Assembly: GCA_003612405.1 (NCBI GenBank)
Contig: RAYR01000013.1
Span: forward strand, 1 to 64,000
Origin: a bacterium 0.1xD8-71
GTDB taxonomy: Bacteria > Bacillota > Clostridia > Lachnospirales > Lachnospiraceae
Direction: 5' to 3'
DNA: 64,000 bases
This document shows, piece after piece, positions 1-9,629 of this stretch. The notes under the pieces are model-generated. The model was given only the letters and a program-made list of their open reading frames with translations. It searched no databases and had not been told where the DNA came from. Position numbers and translations under genes: made by a program. How positions within the stretch are numbered: the first letter of the stretch is position 1; each line of letters starts with the position of its first letter.

Positions 1-251
1 ATAACAGATAACTCCTTATTATCAATAATCAGGAATTATCCTTCATTCCCCGCCTAATTATCATTTTATATATTATATATAAACTACATACAATTTTCAA
101 CCATATTCATAATTTTATCTAAAATCAAAAAATTCTACCTTCTTCTTATATAAATATAGCTTCCCTTCACAAAATCACATATTACAATCACAGCCATCCC
201 CATAAAAATCCATGAGAAGTCTTATATACCGGGCTCCTTGTCCGATATAAT

Positions 252-317
252 AAAAAATCTCACATGCAATCAGATAATGGTTAAAAATAACCGATTCTCT
301 TTTAACTCATGTGAGAT
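252..317 (-). terminator. Rho-independent terminator of the YciI-family gene
   Basis: A perfect 10-bp stem (ATCTCACATG at 257-266 against CATGTGAGAT at 308-317) encloses a second small hairpin (GGTTA/TAACC, 279-292). On the minus strand it is followed by a run of six T. It lies just after the stop of the gene at 342-641. The stretch 1-251 is AT-rich and I see no gene in it. Confidence 0.8.
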
Positions 318-341
318 AAAGAAGTATAAAATTTTCCACAA

Positions 342-641
342 TTACAGCAAGTAATTATTTTCCCGGTTTGCAATCTGTAAACCGACCAATTTATAGGTTG
401 CATATCCTCCCAACACCAACGGCTCCGATTTACATATTTCTTCCGCTTCTTCACGGCTCTCTGTTTTTAGAATATACATACCTGCCATTCCCGGATAACC
501 TTTAAATACGCCGCAGATTTCCAGCTTCCCGTTATCGTCCAGCTTTCTTATGTTCTCAACGTGCTCCATAACCACCTGTTTCGTCATTTTATTATAGGTC
601 TTACTTTTCTCAATCATCATCATATACATCCATTTTTCCAT
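342..641 (-). CDS. YciI-like (YCII domain) small protein
   Basis: A protein of about 99 residues with the layout of the YCII family: a ferredoxin-like fold of about 90 residues, an N-terminal strand rich in Met, and a central GMAGMYIL strand followed by a helix rich in Glu (ESREEAEEIC). Members are small enzymes or accessory proteins of mostly unknown substrate. I chose the ATG at 641 over the one at 674 because AAAGGAG lies at the right distance upstream of it. It is divergent from the WYL-domain regulator at 809, which may control it; that is inference. Confidence 0.7.
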   Translation of the reverse strand: MEKWMYMMMIEKSKTYNKMTKQVVMEHVENIRKLDDNGKLEICGVFKGYPGMAGMYILKTESREEAEEICKSEPLVLGGYATYKLVGLQIANRENNYLL

Positions 642-808
642 ACGCCTTTCTCCTTTACATTCTATGTATTTCACTGAGGGTATTAAATTACATTAATCCG
701 GCAATAGCAGTCTGTACAAGTCATTTTAGTGCCATATTGCATTTGGGATATAGATAGTTTATCATAAAATAGTGACAAAGACTGTCATCATTCGGAAAGG
801 AATTTAAA

Positions 809-1756
809 ATGTCAAAAGCAGAACGACTTATTGAAATGATGATAACAATAAATGCAAAAAGGGATTTTACCGCAGGCGAATTAGCAAGTGAGTTTTCCGT
901 ATCAAAAAGAACCATACTGCGTGATTTACAAGAATTAGAGCGGGCCGGTTTCCCTCTTTACTCCGAAGTTGGGGCGGCAGGTGGGTATCATATCTTGAAA
1001 GAACGTGTTTTGCCGCCTATTGCCTTTTCAGAAAGTGAAGCAAAAGCTATTTTCTTTGCCTGTCAAGCCCTGGAATATCACCGTGACTTGCCATTTGAAC
1101 AGGAAACCCTGTCCGTCTTGAAAAAGTTTCTGAATTGTCTGCCATTAGATGTACAAAAAAGCATCATACAGATTCAAAACAAGGTCGTATTTTGGATTCC
1201 AGACAGACATCGTGATTCACCATTGCTTAAATTAATATTTCTCGTTGTCATAAACCGTCATGCTGCAACAATACGGTATTCGTCAACCTATTCTGAAAGC
1301 ACACGCACAATTATACCCATCGGTTTATATGCCATGAATGGACTTTGGTATTGCCCCGCCTATTGTACAACAGCAAACCAAATCAGAGTATTCCGGGTTG
1401 ACCGTATCAAAGAAATCATAGAAGAAAAGCCCTATCCAAAAGAAAAATATCCTATGCCTGCGTCCATTCAAGAATATCTTGAAAAAGCAGAAGTTAAGAA
1501 TGATTACCATATGAAAATCCGACTGACGGATATAGGCGTTAAACGCTGTGAAAGTGAGTGTTTCCTTGCCAGCGGATTAAAATCTTTCCCAACGGGCGGA
1601 GGGATCATCGACATGGAAATAAACCATGCTGCTTTAGAATGGGTTGCCGATTATATACTGCCATTTGGAAAGAACGCCACTGTGCTAGAACCGGTTGCAC
1701 TAATACAGCTGATGCAGCAAAAAATAGACGAATTATATCAGCATTATTGTAAATAA
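809..1756 (+). CDS. YafY/WYL-family transcriptional regulator
   Basis: 315 residues. The N-terminus is a winged helix of the DeoR/HTH_11 type (about residues 3-55, with FSVSKRTILRDLQELE as the recognition region). The rest is a ligand-sensing WYL domain (about 130-210) and a C-terminal extension. WYL regulators bind nucleotides, nucleic acid ligands or small effectors and control neighbouring genes. The divergent YciI gene is the obvious candidate target. The gene is complete, with an AAAGG-type ribosome site before the ATG. Confidence 0.85.
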   Translation: MSKAERLIEMMITINAKRDFTAGELASEFSVSKRTILRDLQELERAGFPLYSEVGAAGGYHILKERVLPPIAFSESEAKAIFFACQALEYHRDLPFEQETLSVLKKFLNCLPLDVQKSIIQIQNKVVFWIPDRHRDSPLLKLIFLVVINRHAATIRYSSTYSESTRTIIPIGLYAMNGLWYCPAYCTTANQIRVFRVDRIKEIIEEKPYPKEKYPMPASIQEYLEKAEVKNDYHMKIRLTDIGVKRCESECFLASGLKSFPTGGGIIDMEINHAALEWVADYILPFGKNATVLEPVALIQLMQQKIDELYQHYCK

Positions 1757-1806
1757 TATTATTATTTTAGGGAACATTTTACAATAATCCACCCCCAAAA
1801 TGTCCC

Positions 1807-2205
1807 CTAATCAATATATTTATTCTCCAGATATTCAATGAAATCCCTTATCTTTTGCGCTTTTCCATTCATTTTATCTGATAAAAAAATAAATACCCTT
1901 TTTATTTCTTCCACCCAATAAATCTTCCTGTCGGTTTCTGTCAAACCTTCATATACTGAAAAATCAAATGGAATTGTTACCGTAGGATAGCCCTCAATCC
2001 CAGAATTACTGATCAATATTTCTGTTGCCTTCTCATCACATGCAATATTTAGCTGTCTGCAAAAATCATTATCATAAAACCTGACTTTCTCGGCAAATTC
2101 ATAATCTAAAAAATCGGCGTCCCGCCTTAATTGTCTGGTTCTTCTTTTGGTATCATCTTCATTGCCCAAATAGGCAGAATATATATTAATTGCCCTTAAT
2201 CTCAT
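1807..2205 (-). CDS. Hypothetical protein, about 132 residues
   Basis: I do not recognise a named family. The protein is charged and soluble, with a C-terminal amphipathic segment (FIFLSDKMNGKAQKIRDFIE). GGAG lies 9 bases before the ATG at 2205. Its start overlaps the end of the damaged reading frame at 2186-2329 by 20 bp, so it may now be translated behind that remnant. Coding is supported by the uninterrupted frame and balanced composition. A small immunity-type or regulatory protein is possible, but nothing in the sequence decides this. Confidence 0.5.
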   Translation of the reverse strand: MRLRAINIYSAYLGNEDDTKRRTRQLRRDADFLDYEFAEKVRFYDNDFCRQLNIACDEKATEILISNSGIEGYPTVTIPFDFSVYEGLTETDRKIYWVEEIKRVFIFLSDKMNGKAQKIRDFIEYLENKYID

Positions 2206-2329
2206 TGATAAATGACTCCAGATTCAAAATTATTGTGTCCATTATCAATCCATGCGGCAAAGGCATTTTTTCAGCTTTCCCGAAGCGTTCCAGCATGACT
2301 TTTTCAGCCTCCTGAGCAAGTCTTATCAT
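2186..2329 (-). pseudogene. Remnant of a pyridoxamine-5'-phosphate-oxidase-like (PPOX) protein
   Basis: A good ribosome site (AAGGAGATAACT) precedes ATG and the frame EAEKVMLERFGK, the usual N-terminus of about 130-residue PPOX-fold flavin-binding proteins. After GKAEK the family's C-terminal part continues in another frame, where NAFAAWIDNGHNNFE can be read at about 2210-2260. The middle of the gene (flavin-binding core, about 80 residues) is gone and the join is out of frame. The short frame of 47 codons is probably still translated. Confidence 0.65.
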
Positions 2330-2387
2330 AGTTATCTCCTTATTGCGTTTTTCAATATTATAATTATATTTAATAACACCCGCAATA

Positions 2388-2571
2388 TCACGTTACATGT
2401 AAATCAATAAAAGCCAAGGTGATTTCCTCTTCATTCACCTTCCGCACAAAGAAACGGGCTGTCAAATTCTTTCTGGGCTTCCTTATATTTTTCCTGTGCC
2501 AGAAGTTCGTTCCATTCAATAACCAGTTCCCGGATTTCTTCCTTGCTTGCTGTAATCGGTATCGTGCGCAT
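2388..2571 (-). pseudogene. Remnant of a small conserved protein fused out of frame
   Basis: An intact start (GAGG then ATG at 2571) opens MRTIPITASKEEIRELVIEW. It runs to EAQKEFD and then changes frame. The likely C-terminus is visible in the other frame as FFVRKVNEEEITLAFIDLHV, ending at 2388. I read this as the two ends of one gene joined by an internal deletion. The family is one I have seen in clostridia but cannot name. It lies 21 bp downstream of the CocE-like gene and probably in its transcript. Confidence 0.5.
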
Positions 2572-2592
2572 TGTGATTATCCTCTTTTAAAT

Positions 2593-4620
2593 TCAATACA
2601 TAACAACCTCAACATAAGACTGATACTCTTCGTCCTGGTGGATTGTGACAGTGGCTTTCTGCTTACTTTCGCTGTTGTAACCATCCTTTGTATTGCTGTT
2701 AGGAAAGATGAAATTCTTCGCACTGGATGTAACCGTAAAACGTATTCTGTGTCCCGGAAGAAACATATTGGATATTTTGGTTGTCCTGATCGTTACTTCG
2801 TACACTTTTCCGGGCTCCATGTACTGCGGCGTCTCGAACCCGTTCCTGTATTTGACACCGATAACCCCATCGACAAGTTTGACAGACTTTCCGTTCTCAT
2901 CCACATCCGTCATACGAAACACAAGATCCGTATCCGGACAGTCGCAGGATACGAATAAATGTGCGACAACATCCCCTGTCACCGTAACAGGTTCCTCAAA
3001 CGGCTCCGAAGAAAACAAAAGGAAATCCTCTCTCTTTTCTTCCTGCGTATAATCCTCCGGTACTCCAATCTCATTTTCTGACATATCAATAATATGTACA
3101 GCCGGATTGTCCGGATCATAGATATAGCTGTCTCTTTCCCCTTTCAGATTAATACGCATCACTTTTCCGTTTTCCGGCGGCCAGGCATCTGCCGTTTTCC
3201 ATTGATTCTCACCCAAAGTATAATATTCCACTTTCGGCGTCCTCTCGATGCCGTTATCTACACCTTTCAGGAAATGATCCAGCCACATCATACTCTGCAT
3301 ATCCACATCATAACGCAGGGCGTCCTCCCCCATATAGATTCCATGCAGATCATATTCGGCATTTCCGCCATGTTTCCATGGACCAAGGATTGTTTTCCAG
3401 GTTCCCGCCGGCCAGTCCTTTACCAGATCAAGCGCCTCTGTGGTTCCCATTCCATTATCATCGAACCATCCCGACAGAATAAGCGCCGGAACAGGTCCGC
3501 CCGCATAACGTTCTTTCCAGCTTGTGCGCCTCCACATTTCATCCATATCCTTATGCCCAAGCCATTCCGTCAGGAAAGGAATCTCTCTTCCCAGGGCTTT
3601 CTCCGGAATCTCCTCCAGCGGACGTATATCCAGCACCGTATCCCAGTCATCCCTTACCATCCTGTCCGGATCAAACTTCTGCTCGGACATGGCAAAGGCC
3701 CAGGCAAGCATGCCGGAGTTAAAACATCCTCCTCTCCTTGGCAGATCCACAAAGGCGCTTCCCGCACACACATTGCTCAGCATCGCCTTTAAATGCGGAT
3801 TCCCGCTGGCTGCTGCCGCCCATTGCACATAACCAAGATAGGAACCTCCGGTCATAGCCACCTGCCCGTCACTCCACGCCTGCTCCGCAATCCAGTTTAA
3901 CGTATCGTCCCCATCTTCCACTTCATAGTAGTTAGGCTGCCATTTTCCAGTACTCTCCTCGCGCCCTCTCGTATCCTGCACCACCAGGGCATAGCCCCTC
4001 TGCACGAAACGATAATAGATTTCCACGCCTTTTTTCTTTCCGTAAGGCGTTCTCACAAGCACGGTGGGAACCTTTTGCCCGGCCTTTTCGCCCTCCTTTT
4101 TGGGCAGATATACGTCTGTAGCCAGCTTTTCACCATCTCTTGTATCTACAAAAAATGTCCCGACAAAGCTTACGTTTGCCGGCTCTTCCGGATACATTTC
4201 CCTCCATTTGGAAAGCACAGTTTTCTCCTCACAGCCTTCCCGCACAAGCACAGCCGTATAGTCTCTTGCGCTCATCAAAAGTGCATAGATTTTACCGTCC
4301 TCATAGAATAAATCCTTTGCCGCCTTGCAGTTTCTCTGAATATAGGCTTCCATCCTGCGCTTCGCATACTCCTCGCCCGAGGCAGTCACTCCATGCTCCG
4401 CCCCTTTTTCTATCATTTCTTCATATTCCTTTAAATGACAGAAAAATTCCCGCAGGCTTCTTTTACAAAGATGCTCAAAATACTCGTCCGTCTCCTCGTC
4501 AAGCGGCTCCTTGGATAGCCAATCTCCCGACATGGCATCCCGCCTGGAAATGAAAACTCCCTGTCCTTCTTCATAAAATCTTCCATATAAAATACCGGAT
4601 AAGTAAAAATTCCACTGCAT
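2593..4620 (-). CDS. CocE/NonD-family alpha/beta hydrolase (S15 type)
   Basis: 675 residues. After an N-terminal region of about 150 residues that I do not recognise come the S15/CocE catalytic domain (starting near VSFVGTFFVDTRDGEKLATD) and the C-terminal jelly-roll domain of X-Pro dipeptidyl-peptidases (FSSEPFEEPVTVTGDVVAHL onward). The nucleophile serine is in GGSYLG, the acid is probably in FDDNGMG and the histidine in PWKHGGN. The family hydrolyses acyl esters or X-Pro peptides; the substrate is unknown. A strong GGGGGAGAG precedes the ATG. There is no signal peptide, so it should act in the cytoplasm. It follows the broken epimerase gene and may share its promoter. Confidence 0.85.
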   Translation of the reverse strand: MQWNFYLSGILYGRFYEEGQGVFISRRDAMSGDWLSKEPLDEETDEYFEHLCKRSLREFFCHLKEYEEMIEKGAEHGVTASGEEYAKRRMEAYIQRNCKAAKDLFYEDGKIYALLMSARDYTAVLVREGCEEKTVLSKWREMYPEEPANVSFVGTFFVDTRDGEKLATDVYLPKKEGEKAGQKVPTVLVRTPYGKKKGVEIYYRFVQRGYALVVQDTRGREESTGKWQPNYYEVEDGDDTLNWIAEQAWSDGQVAMTGGSYLGYVQWAAAASGNPHLKAMLSNVCAGSAFVDLPRRGGCFNSGMLAWAFAMSEQKFDPDRMVRDDWDTVLDIRPLEEIPEKALGREIPFLTEWLGHKDMDEMWRRTSWKERYAGGPVPALILSGWFDDNGMGTTEALDLVKDWPAGTWKTILGPWKHGGNAEYDLHGIYMGEDALRYDVDMQSMMWLDHFLKGVDNGIERTPKVEYYTLGENQWKTADAWPPENGKVMRINLKGERDSYIYDPDNPAVHIIDMSENEIGVPEDYTQEEKREDFLLFSSEPFEEPVTVTGDVVAHLFVSCDCPDTDLVFRMTDVDENGKSVKLVDGVIGVKYRNGFETPQYMEPGKVYEVTIRTTKISNMFLPGHRIRFTVTSSAKNFIFPNSNTKDGYNSESKQKATVTIHQDEEYQSYVEVVMY

Positions 4621-4645
4621 TTTCTCTCCCCCTGCTATGTACCAA

Positions 4646-5115
4646 TCATCGAGCGGACAATATAGGATAGTTAAAATGAAAGATCGAGTCCCAGTCCCGG
4701 CTTCTCCAGAAGTTTAAACATATCGCCGCTGCGTTCAAAACCGCCCGGGCCACATCATATCCCCGGTTCGCATCCACTCTTAAGCGGATGTCCTCCCCCA
4801 CCGCTTTCCGAATCAGACTCAAAGCTCTTAAATCATCTTCCGAATTAATGCCTGCCTTTATTTTTAAAATACGATATCCAGCGGATTCATACCGATCAGC
4901 CCCTGCCGGAATATACCAAGTACCGCCGCACACCCTTCAAGTGTCTCTCCCGTAACCGGCGCAAACGGCGCTGCCTCTCCGTAGCCGCAATACCCTTCAT
5001 CTGTCTCAATCTTAATCAGCAGATTCTCACAGTTGCTGATTTCTGCAAAAGCTATCTTAAAAGGCTCTGTCAGCTTGATTGAGAACTTTTCAATTTTCAC
5101 ACCGGTAATTTTCAT
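4646..5115 (-). pseudogene. Broken dipeptide epimerase (enolase superfamily)
   Basis: The first 83 codons match the N-terminal capping domain of L-Ala-D/L-Glu epimerases (FSIKLTEPFKIAFAEI, then GYGEAAPFAPVTGET). After GMNPLDI the frame breaks and the barrel resumes in another frame as GYRILKIKAGINSEDD and then RLRVDANRGYD, the metal-ligand strand. About 60 residues of the barrel, including the usual KxK catalytic region, are missing. After ARAV the sequence again runs into unrelated residues, so more than half of the barrel is lost. It can have no epimerase activity. Such genes recycle murein dipeptides, which fits a peptidase neighbour. Confidence 0.85.
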
Positions 5116-5169
5116 TATATTTCTTTACTCCATTTTTCTGTTTATTATATCATTCGTGCGACAGCCCCT

Positions 5170-6328
5170 TTATTTATTCTCGTAGTATCGCAGATTTTTG
5201 GTTTTTCCTTTTTTAATCAGTACACCATCATCAGTCAACTCTCGCAAAAGCAGGATTGCAGTAGATTGGGACACACCAAGTGCCATTTCTACATCGCTAC
5301 GAACAATGAAACCTTTACTATGACACAATTTCAATACAGTATTAATTCGTTCTTCTTTTTTTGTCACACTGGTAAACCCACGCGTTTTAGAAGTGTTTGG
5401 AGCTTTTTGTTCCTCTGCGTGGAAGTTGATATTCGGAAGCGTAATTTTAAAAACATTATCTGTTGTTTCAATCATAGGTTGTACAGCATAATCCTCATAA
5501 CACTCATTAATTTTAAGAATTCCTGTACCATATGCTTCGATTAGCCGCAGACGATAAAAAATATTAGCTAAATACTGATAAGAGTAGCATCGCTAAAAGA
5601 ATAATCCCGATGGACGATTGCATTCAGTAGTGCCTCACGGATTGCTTCCGTGGGATAATCTCTCATGTCTAACCGGTCCAGTCCTGAGAATTCTGCACGA
5701 GTACGATTGTAACGATCAATATAATTGAAAGCTTCCTCTATCTGATTTAAAAGGGAACCCGACAATTCCTGTCGATCCCTGAATACAGATTTCTTACTCC
5801 CCTCAAAAACAGCCAGTTTGATCACATGTGTACACTGTTCAGACAGCAAAAATGCCAGATTCATGTACATATCATCTTTGCCAATTAGGTGAAGTGAACG
5901 CATCTGAATTCTTCCAAACTCTATCTTTCGTTTATTAAAGAAATCGACAGCTTTGTTAAAAGAAAGATTCTGATTGAGAGAACGAGCCGCCTCATAACTG
6001 TCACCGCTGGTCTCCTTGATCATATTCAAGATGACGGCATCTGTTGCCGGAACTGTCGATGCTCCCTGAAAGACATAAACACCCTCCAGGCGAATTCCTT
6101 TTCCTTGCAGATAATACGGTCTTGCCGTACCGCGCTGGACAGCATCTCTGATTGCATTGGTTACACGCAACATAGTATCATCAACATTATCGACGCCACA
6201 AGCTGTTCCATCATCGTTCACTCCGATATAAAGTGTACCGCCATCACAGTTTGCAAATGCAACAATCGTATTTTGATATCCTCAACATATTCTCTCTTGA
6301 ATTCAGTTGTTTTATTTTCTACGAACAC
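5170..6328 (-). pseudogene. Broken AlbA_2/Schlafen-type ATP-binding putative regulator
   Basis: Three lesions are visible. The start is probably GTG at 6328 (GGAGG seven bases upstream), opening VENKTTEFKREYVEDI. A run of A's near 6275 is one base short and shifts the frame before the AlbA_2 motif NTIVAFANCDGGTLYIG. After TNAIRD about 25 residues expected before VQRGTARPYYL are missing. At about 5572 the ATPase-like domain is interrupted after SDATLIS and resumes in another frame as YLANIFYRLRLIEAYGTGI. A C-terminal winged-helix (5170-5475) remains open. Intact relatives are putative DNA-binding ATPases of unknown role. Confidence 0.85.
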
Positions 6329-6492
6329 AAAATATCCTCCACCCAATTCTAATCATATTTTAATCTAACAATTATTATAATTATTTTTTATTATTTACAA
6401 GTAGAATCTGATTTTTTGTGAGAAAGCAAGTCAATTTCCTTTATGATATTGCACATAACAAAATACTTATTCTCCTAGAAATCCGCTCCATA

Positions 6493-6570
6493 TTACTTCG
6501 GCAGACTATTTTCCACACAAACTGCCCCATATCCCGCGTGTGGCAAGTTATTATCACAAACTTTTTACTT
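6493..6570 (-). pseudogene. C-terminal relic of a subtilisin-like protease (copy 1)
   Basis: The minus strand reads LPHAGYGAVCVENSLPK and then a stop at 6493. This matches the last residues of the intact protease at 9974-11767 (VGYGGLCLASSLPN). The similarity continues about 50 bp past the stop, where both places have a GGCAGACTAT-like stretch followed by a TACTTATTC-like stretch. The rest of the gene is absent. I see no gene in 6329-6492. Confidence 0.6.
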
Positions 6571-6641
6571 TTCCCTACACAAAATCCCCGGAAGCCGCTC
6601 CAAACATAGCTTATTTTAACTGCCTGTGCAATGAGACTGCT

Positions 6642-7070
6642 TTAAGAATTCCGTGCGCAATCAGGAGCATTTTCTTCTCTTGCCCGGATCAGTTCATTGA
6701 TCTCCTCTGCCTGGATTTCCTGCCGCTTACGAAAATACCAGAAGATAAACCCATCAATAAATAAAAAGATTACCGTAAAAAAGACAAAGATGGAAACATC
6801 CATGCCCTTCCAGAAGAACATCCTGGAAATAAACAGTGACAGCAGATACAACACCACCGACTCTGCTATGCAGTAATGACTCCATTTCCGGAATTCTATT
6901 CTGCTGATCAGCGCATCTATGAGCTGGCATGCAACAATCCACACAAACAAAATCAGCAGGAAGGGGGAAACTTCATTCCCCAACAGCAGATTAAAACCCC
7001 AGTTTGCAAGCACGATCAGGGTAAAGCAGATACAGGTAGACGGAATCCAGTTCCATAAAAGATTTTTCAT
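6642..7070 (-). CDS. DUF3021-family membrane protein
   Basis: 142 residues with four hydrophobic helices (about 10-30, 35-55, 65-85 and 93-112) and a charged cytoplasmic tail. This is the usual form of DUF3021 proteins, which are encoded directly after LytTR regulators. Its ATG overlaps the stop of the LytTR gene by 4 bp, so the two are translationally coupled. The partner relation suggests that it modulates the regulator at the membrane; that is known by association only. Confidence 0.85.
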   Translation of the reverse strand: MKNLLWNWIPSTCICFTLIVLANWGFNLLLGNEVSPFLLILFVWIVACQLIDALISRIEFRKWSHYCIAESVVLYLLSLFISRMFFWKGMDVSIFVFFTVIFLFIDGFIFWYFRKRQEIQAEEINELIRAREENAPDCARNS

Positions 7071-7513
7071 AAATTTTCTCCTTTCAGCCTATTTTTCAAT
7101 ACTTCAATATAATTACGGGTAACAATCTGGGTTTCCCCATTCACCAAAAAGGCTTCCAGACGATGATTATAAAGCGTTCGCACGCTTTTCAAATAATCGG
7201 TGTTGATAATGCAGTTTTTGCTGATCCTTATAAAAGAAGTATGGAGCAGTTTTTCTTCCAGTGCAGCCAGCGTATCCCGGCAGAAGTAAACCTCCTTTTC
7301 CAGATAAAGAAAGGTTTTCCCGTCCGCAGAATCCATAAAATAAATTTGTTCCAGCGGAATCTGGTACTCCTTCCCTTCCTGATACCCCGTTAAGGAAAAA
7401 CCATGCTGCCGGATCAGCTCAATCAAATGACGGAGCCTTCCATCCACATGGGCGCAATTGATAATAATTTCTGTTTCGGAAACTGCAAGATCCTGATGGA
7501 TAGTCAGCTTCAT
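7067..7513 (-). CDS. LytTR-domain DNA-binding regulator
   Basis: 148 residues. The first 45 form a short N-terminal extension; residues 45-145 are a LytTR domain, with the typical EQIYFMDSADGKTFLYL strand, FIRISKNCIINTDYLKSV and the terminal VTRNYIEVLKNRL. There is no receiver domain, so it belongs to the class paired with DUF3021 proteins rather than two-component systems. GGAGGAG lies before the ATG. A strong hairpin lies about 60 bp upstream. Confidence 0.9.
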   Translation of the reverse strand: MKLTIHQDLAVSETEIIINCAHVDGRLRHLIELIRQHGFSLTGYQEGKEYQIPLEQIYFMDSADGKTFLYLEKEVYFCRDTLAALEEKLLHTSFIRISKNCIINTDYLKSVRTLYNHRLEAFLVNGETQIVTRNYIEVLKNRLKGENL

Positions 7514-7573
7514 TTTTCTCCTCCTTCCTGCCTTGGCAAAACTATCGTATCACCCAGGCACCGGTAAAACAAT

Positions 7574-7605
7574 ACCCCGGCAGGCAAGGTGCCCTATGCC
7601 GGGGT
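7574..7605 (-). terminator. GC-rich hairpin upstream of the LytTR gene
   Basis: A perfect 9-bp stem (ACCCCGGCA/TGCCGGGGT) is followed on the minus strand by ATTGTTTTA. It could terminate a lost upstream gene, or act as an attenuator in the leader of the LytTR operon. The sequence does not decide between the two. Confidence 0.5.
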
Positions 7606-7701
7606 GAAATACCTTTATTCGATGCCATACAGCATAAAATAAAGTGCTGATTACACAAAAAGGCTACCCTGTCCTAACTCCCAGAGACTATCTTAACACC
7701 C

Positions 7702-7790
7702 CTACAGCCTCGCCAGCGTCTCAAAGGTCCCATTAATATCAATCCGTCCGTAACCAGCTAATGGCAAGTTATTGTCATAAACTTTTTTCA
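7702..7790 (-). pseudogene. C-terminal relic of a subtilisin-like protease (copy 2)
   Basis: The minus strand reads LPLAGYGRIDINGTFETLARL and then a stop at 7702. The GYGRIDxxGxFExLA ending is that of a second type of clostridial S8 protease. The bases just upstream (coding for DNNLP) are almost the same as those upstream of relic copy 1. The two relics are therefore related over more than the protease end. The rest of 7606-7998 holds no gene that I can see. Confidence 0.6.
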
Positions 7791-7998
7791 CTTTTTTAAG
7801 CGAAAATCGCTGAAACCCGCATAATTTCGTGGGGAGTATGGTTCGCTAATGCTAAGTTAGAACAAAATTGACGGTGAATTAGTGTCAAGTTGTTTTGGTT
7901 TTAAAGTGGTCGAATTCGACTACTTTACAATCAAGCTTTTATCTAAACAAAAAATTATTGTATAAAATAACAACATCTACCTACAAGTTTTTCTATCA

Positions 7999-8214
7999 TT
8001 ATGCAATACCATATTTTTTAAAAATACTGTTCAAATCCTCTCTGCTGATTTTTCCTGCCAGATAATAAGCCTTAACACTGGCTTCTACCGCTTCAAAAGC
8101 AGTATCAAACATAAACCAATCACCTGCATTATAATATTCCTGTAATTCCATAAAATCGCGTTGCAATCCATCTGGCAGATTGTCTCTTAAAAGGATTTGT
8201 TCATCTACGTACAT
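7999..8214 (-). CDS. Small hypothetical protein next to a HipA-like kinase fragment
   Basis: 71 residues, acidic and helical (GLQRDFMELQEYYNAGDWFMFD). Small proteins like this are often encoded just downstream of HipA/CtkA-like kinase genes in clostridia, as here. The kinase gene upstream is truncated, so the pair is probably no longer functional. An AGGTG-type ribosome site precedes the ATG. Confidence 0.5.
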   Translation of the reverse strand: MYVDEQILLRDNLPDGLQRDFMELQEYYNAGDWFMFDTAFEAVEASVKAYYLAGKISREDLNSIFKKYGIA

Positions 8215-8248
8215 TATTTACACCTCTCCCCTTACGATTTCTTATAAT

Positions 8249-8824
8249 CTAATGTACACAATCACTCTTTATACATTCTAACAATACTTTTTCATATCGG
8301 TGTTCAATAATCGTTGTAAAAAAGTTCTTCTGGATTTCTGACAATATTGGTATCTCTTTTATCATTGTTTGTATTTTATCCATATTATTGCCTATCTGGG
8401 GTGTCAATCTATAAACAGCCTCTAAACATTCCGGATATTCCCTGCTTTCAATTATATGATATGGATTTACCCGTTTCCCATGTAATTCAAATATACACCT
8501 ACGGGCTTTATATGCCTCTGCTTCCATTTTATCAGCATCATCCATTACAATTCTCATCTTTTCATCATCCCATTTGCTATTTAAACAATTACCATTATCA
8601 TAAACCGGCGCAATATCCTTTGAACCGTCTTTTCTTAAAATAATTCCCCAGTTGCTATTATTACGATCTGTATTACCTATCAGCGCATCCATGATGAACA
8701 TACTCCAAAAATGCTCTTTTACTCCCGGAACATCTTGCAAAAATGGATGTTCCTGTATCGTCATCATAATTTCATACAAGTCTACACCTACACCGTTTGT
8801 CTCATTACCATTTGAATCTGTCAA
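8249..8824 (-). pseudogene. N-terminally truncated HipA/CtkA-like kinase
   Basis: The frame holds the C-terminal lobe of a HipA-like Ser/Thr kinase: FWSMFIMDALIGNTDRNNSNWG (catalytic Asp-Arg/Asn segment) and DIAPVYDNGNCL (the metal-binding DxG region). The N-terminal lobe, about 90-100 residues including the ATP-binding loop, is missing. The in-frame sequence before TDSNGNET runs into unrelated AT-rich DNA. It is most likely a dead toxin-like kinase gene. Confidence 0.7.
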
Positions 8825-8989
8825 CAGATATTTTAAAATATCCTTTATCTTTCATGTTTCAAATTTTGTCGCAATTTTTATTTCGTGTAATGTCAAGCTC
8901 TTTTCAATCCAATTATTGTCGGAGTAAAACTTGACACATTGAACTCTTTCGTTCTTTCTTTTATGTTGTAAATTTACTATCAGGTATCA

Positions 8990-9110
8990 ATTGTATTCCA
9001 TTACTTTTGTGAACAGATATGTTCTATCAGGATACCTTTGCATTTCCTCAAATACCAGCACCTCTTCTATGTCCACAAAATTTCTTCCCCTATCGTCTAT
9101 TCTTAAAATA
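8990..9110 (-). other. Open fragment without a start codon
   Basis: In the 8825-9111 gap one minus-strand frame stays open for about 40 codons and ends RYPDRTYLFTKVMEYN then stop. It has a protein-like composition (DIEEVLVFEEM) but no start or ribosome site, and I cannot assign it. It is probably the tail of another eroded gene. The rest of the gap is AT-rich and featureless. Confidence 0.3.
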
Positions 9111-9111
9111 A

Positions 9112-9629
9112 CTAACTATTATAATCTGAAATAACATTGATTACACTCTCTGGCAAAACTTGCCGTATCTCCTCCAAAAACTTCTTCCTAGCACCAAATT
9201 GCGGACTAAACCCTATTTTCACAACATCAAATGCCACATCCGAAACAGGAATTGCTATTTTAGGGAAAAAAGCAGTTTTCAGTATCTGTCCATCGTGGTT
9301 CTCATATCCATTAGTAAAAATATCTAATTGTTGAATTCCCACTTTAAGCCTTACTTCCTTTTCTGTTGTCCAATCCTTATCATATAATTCTTCTCCAAAC
9401 CTTCGGCACATTCCATGTGTAGATTTGATAACCAAAATTCTCTATTTTTTAAGATACTCCTCAATGCAGAAGCAGTTGTGCAATGATATAACCATTCATG
9501 TGTTTTTGCCAATTCTTTACTATTACGAACAAATTGAAGGTTTTCTGCCATATTATCATTATAAATCACAGTCCCCTCAAGTGATTTTGCAGCTTTCCAT
9601 ATCTCTTTTATTTTGTTTCTATTATTCAT
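9112..9629 (-). pseudogene. Broken DUF2971-family gene
   Basis: AGGGG before ATG at 9629 opens a normal DUF2971 N-terminus with WLYHCTTASALRSILKNREF and then WLSNL. At about 9430 the frame breaks, and the C-terminal part continues in another frame from CRRFGEELYDKDWTTEKEVR to the stop at 9112. The region between (about 100 residues in relatives, which carry the conserved MNDxxE segment) is missing. DUF2971 proteins are of unknown function and often sit near defence genes. Confidence 0.75.

Noticed and set aside
3094..3792. Long plus-strand open frame of 232 codons opposite the CocE-type gene
   Set aside because: It mirrors the minus-strand hydrolase, has no ribosome site and a composition unlike proteins. 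The minus-strand gene explains it. The same holds for the long plus-strand frames opposite prfA, rho, clpB and the hemerythrin fusion.
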